In this document: positions 32,556-33,999 of the stretch, in pieces
How positions within the stretch are numbered: position 1 is the stretch's first letter
Layout of the letters: every line of letters begins with the position of its first letter
From: Nocardia pseudovaccinii NBRC 100343
GTDB taxonomy: Bacteria > Actinomycetota > Actinomycetes > Mycobacteriales > Mycobacteriaceae
Length of the DNA stretch: 33,999 nt
Direction of reading: 5' to 3'
NCBI RefSeq assembly: GCF_001613225.1
Contig: NZ_BDBY01000190.1
Coordinates: 1-33,999 of the forward strand
The notes under the pieces: generated by a model
Seen by the model: only the letters and a program-made list of their open reading frames with translations
The model's database searches: none
Told to the model about the DNA's origin: nothing
Translations under genes and position numbers: made by a program

Positions 32556-33377
32556 ATGGTCGACAGTCTTTTCGCTGATGTGTCGTATTTTCAGGCGCCG
32601 GTGGACGATTCGTACCCGTACGGGATTCTGAGTTTCCGGTCGAATGACGGCACGTTCCGTGATCCGAACTTCGCGGCGAACTACGAATGGGCGTGCCGGG
32701 CAGTGGATTCGGGTCGTTTGGCGTGTTTCGTCGTGTACTTCTACTGGCGGCCGAACTGGCTCGACACGGTGTGTACCCACCAGGAGATGATCGAGCAGGC
32801 TGGCGGTCCGCATCCGCGGATGATCACGATGATCGATGTCGAATCCGGTGGCAATCCCGGTGGCGATCAGTCCGACGGAATCAACTGTGCCTACTGGAAT
32901 GTCGCCGATTGGCTGGGGGACCGGCGGCGGGTGATCGGTTACGCCAACCACGGAGATTTCCACGGCATGTGGCCCGACCGTCCCGACGGGTTGCGGGTGA
33001 TCGGCGCGGGTTACGGCCGCAACCCGAATTTGCCCGGTCAGATCGCCCATCAATACACCGACGGCCGGGGCTTCGGCGGTGGCCTGCCCGAGGGCTGCCC
33101 ACCGTTCGGTGATTGCGACATGAATGCCGCCAATGGCATGTCGCCACAGGATTTCGCCGCGGCGTGCGGCGTGGGAATAGAGGAGGAATTCGTGTCCGCA
33201 TTGAACGAGGCCGAACAGCGGGAACTGCTGGAAAAGACCCGCGACATCTGGATCCAGTTGCGTGGGCCGGACGGCAAGGGCTGGCCCCAGCTCGGCAAGG
33301 ACGCGCACGGTGCCAACCGCACGCCTGTCGACGCACTTGCCGCGGTCGAGGAAGCGCTGGAACGCCCACGCAAGTAG
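32556..33377 (+). CDS. GH25-type lysozyme, phage endolysin-like
   Basis: 273 residues. The N-terminal 200 residues resemble the GH25 muramidase barrel of actinobacteriophage lysins: FADVSYFQAPVDDSYPYG with the early acid D8, MIDVESGGN with D94 and E96 as candidate catalytic pair, then INCAYWNVADWLG, VIGYANHGD and AHQYTDG. The tail (211-273: LNEAEQRELLEKTRDIWIQL, GPDGKGWPQLGKDA) is a helical linker/binding module also seen in phage lysins and tail proteins. It has no signal peptide, as usual for phage lysins that need a holin. No holin, capsid or tail gene is in view, so it is a stray phage gene or a domesticated one. It would cut peptidoglycan. Confidence 0.85.
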   Translation: MVDSLFADVSYFQAPVDDSYPYGILSFRSNDGTFRDPNFAANYEWACRAVDSGRLACFVVYFYWRPNWLDTVCTHQEMIEQAGGPHPRMITMIDVESGGNPGGDQSDGINCAYWNVADWLGDRRRVIGYANHGDFHGMWPDRPDGLRVIGAGYGRNPNLPGQIAHQYTDGRGFGGGLPEGCPPFGDCDMNAANGMSPQDFAAACGVGIEEEFVSALNEAEQRELLEKTRDIWIQLRGPDGKGWPQLGKDAHGANRTPVDALAAVEEALERPRK

Positions 33378-33708
33378 TCGACGGCCTACCCGGTCACCCG
33401 CATCGCACGTGTGACGGTGTGGGTGGCCCGCCGACCTCGGTTCCGCCGAGACGACGCGACAGCTGAGTCTGGGGTGAGGATTCCGAGTTCGGGTGTACTG
33501 CGGGTTCATCCACTGACCCGACGTTTATTCGAGTATCGCGGTACTCGGGTGTCGCTGATGTCGGCTACCTACGCTGGCAGGGTCGATGGCTGCGAGCGAT
33601 ATCAGGGTCAATTCGCTCTGGATGCAGTGTGAAGGTTCGGCGTCCGTTCAGAAATTCGTTGTACGACAAAGGATTCGAGCCGGTTGGCTTATAGCGGGGG
33701 GAGGGCCG
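33378..33708. other. Gene-free stretch after the lysin gene
   Basis: About 330 bases without a supported gene. A weak 5-bp hairpin (CTCGG 33436-33440 with CCGAG 33446-33450) may end lysin transcription. Confidence 0.35.
33530..33547. promoter_or_regulatory. Short palindrome, possible operator
   Basis: CGAGTA-TCGCGG-TACTCG is a perfect 6-bp inverted repeat about 160 bases upstream of the small gene at the right edge. Its spacing suits a dimeric repressor, but nothing ties it to a specific protein. Confidence 0.3.
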
Positions 33709-33978
33709 ATGCCCGATTTGATCATTCGGCGGTTGATACCGGCCAAGCGGGTCGTTCCTATTGCGTGCCCGGCGGGATTGAGCGATCTGATCATCACCGC
33801 CTTCGATCTGAGCTTCGATCGCACGACTCAGCCGATCGTACCGCGCCTTGACGAGCGGATCCGCGACCGGACCCGGTGGGCGCCAGATCACACATGGCAC
33901 TCCACGTCGGAAAAGCCCCGATACGAACGAGATCAGTATCGGCGGCACGCATTACCGAACACGGGTGCGCGGCCATGA
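33709..33978 (+). CDS. Small hypothetical protein at the right edge
   Basis: An 89-residue frame from ATG 33709, with a strong purine-rich ribosome site (GGGGGGAGGG) 4 bases upstream. The first half (MPDLIIRRLIPAKRVVPIAC, then LSDLIITAFDLSFDR) reads like folded protein; the second half is basic and polar. No family recognised. An opposite-strand frame of similar length overlaps it but lacks a comparable ribosome site. Confidence 0.4.
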   Translation: MPDLIIRRLIPAKRVVPIACPAGLSDLIITAFDLSFDRTTQPIVPRLDERIRDRTRWAPDHTWHSTSEKPRYERDQYRRHALPNTGARP

Positions 33979-33999
33979 AGTGCCGGTGAAAGCTCCGTG

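Noticed and set aside
33665..33700. GGATTCGAGCC resembling a tRNA T-arm, possible att site
   Set aside because: No acceptor, anticodon or D-arm partners nearby; a chance match.

Overview
The window is high-GC, codon-biased actinobacterial DNA. Gene content (an hpp/mhp-type phenylpropionate cluster with an IclR regulator, a GH25 phage-type lysin, an actinobacterial STAND-WD40 receptor) points to a Nocardia- or Rhodococcus-like organism. The genus is an inference. No rRNA, tRNA, CRISPR array or intact insertion sequence was seen.

Region 1 (1-4.3 kb): the 3' end of an unidentified gene, a PuuD-like glutamine amidotransferase and a PuuC-like aldehyde dehydrogenase, all overlapping by GTGA junctions, resemble part of a gamma-glutamyl polyamine pathway. 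A hairpin terminator follows. Two divergent regulators come next, an IclR protein on the minus strand and an XRE-cupin protein on the plus strand. The space between them holds a perfect 20-bp palindrome inside a 42-bp element that is repeated exactly 100 bp downstream.

Region 2 (4.4-18.9 kb): a catabolic cluster of two divergent operons. The minus operon encodes a complete three-component Rieske dioxygenase (alpha, ferredoxin, reductase, beta), a meta-cleavage-product hydrolase, a cis-dihydrodiol dehydrogenase, an acyl-CoA synthetase and a GNAT-like protein. The plus operon encodes an MDR oxidoreductase, an MhpB extradiol dioxygenase, a PcaD-like hydrolase and MhpD-MhpF-MhpE. Together they could take a phenylpropanoid acid to a cis-dihydrodiol, a catechol, a ring-fission product, and finally pyruvate, acetyl-CoA and a C4 acid. 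The plus operon ends in an amidase broken by one frameshift and a 42-residue stump of an alpha/beta hydrolase.

Region 3 (19.0-30.1 kb): an accessory region that appears to start where the hydrolase is cut. It holds a 1444-residue TIR-STAND-transmembrane-WD40 protein with a short overlapping upstream ORF, a strong hairpin, a degenerate stretch, a two-HKD phospholipase-D-like protein, a Thr-rich membrane protein overlapping a partner of unknown function, and a putative HExxH metallopeptidase with a leader like those of contractile-injection-system cargo. This is the part most likely to contain something undescribed: a membrane-spanning conflict or defence receptor with candidate effectors nearby.

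Region 4 (30.1-34 kb): an SDR and a divergent LysR regulator with a T-N11-A box between them, a frameshifted HTH gene remnant, a GH25 phage-type lysin and a weak hypothetical gene at the right edge.
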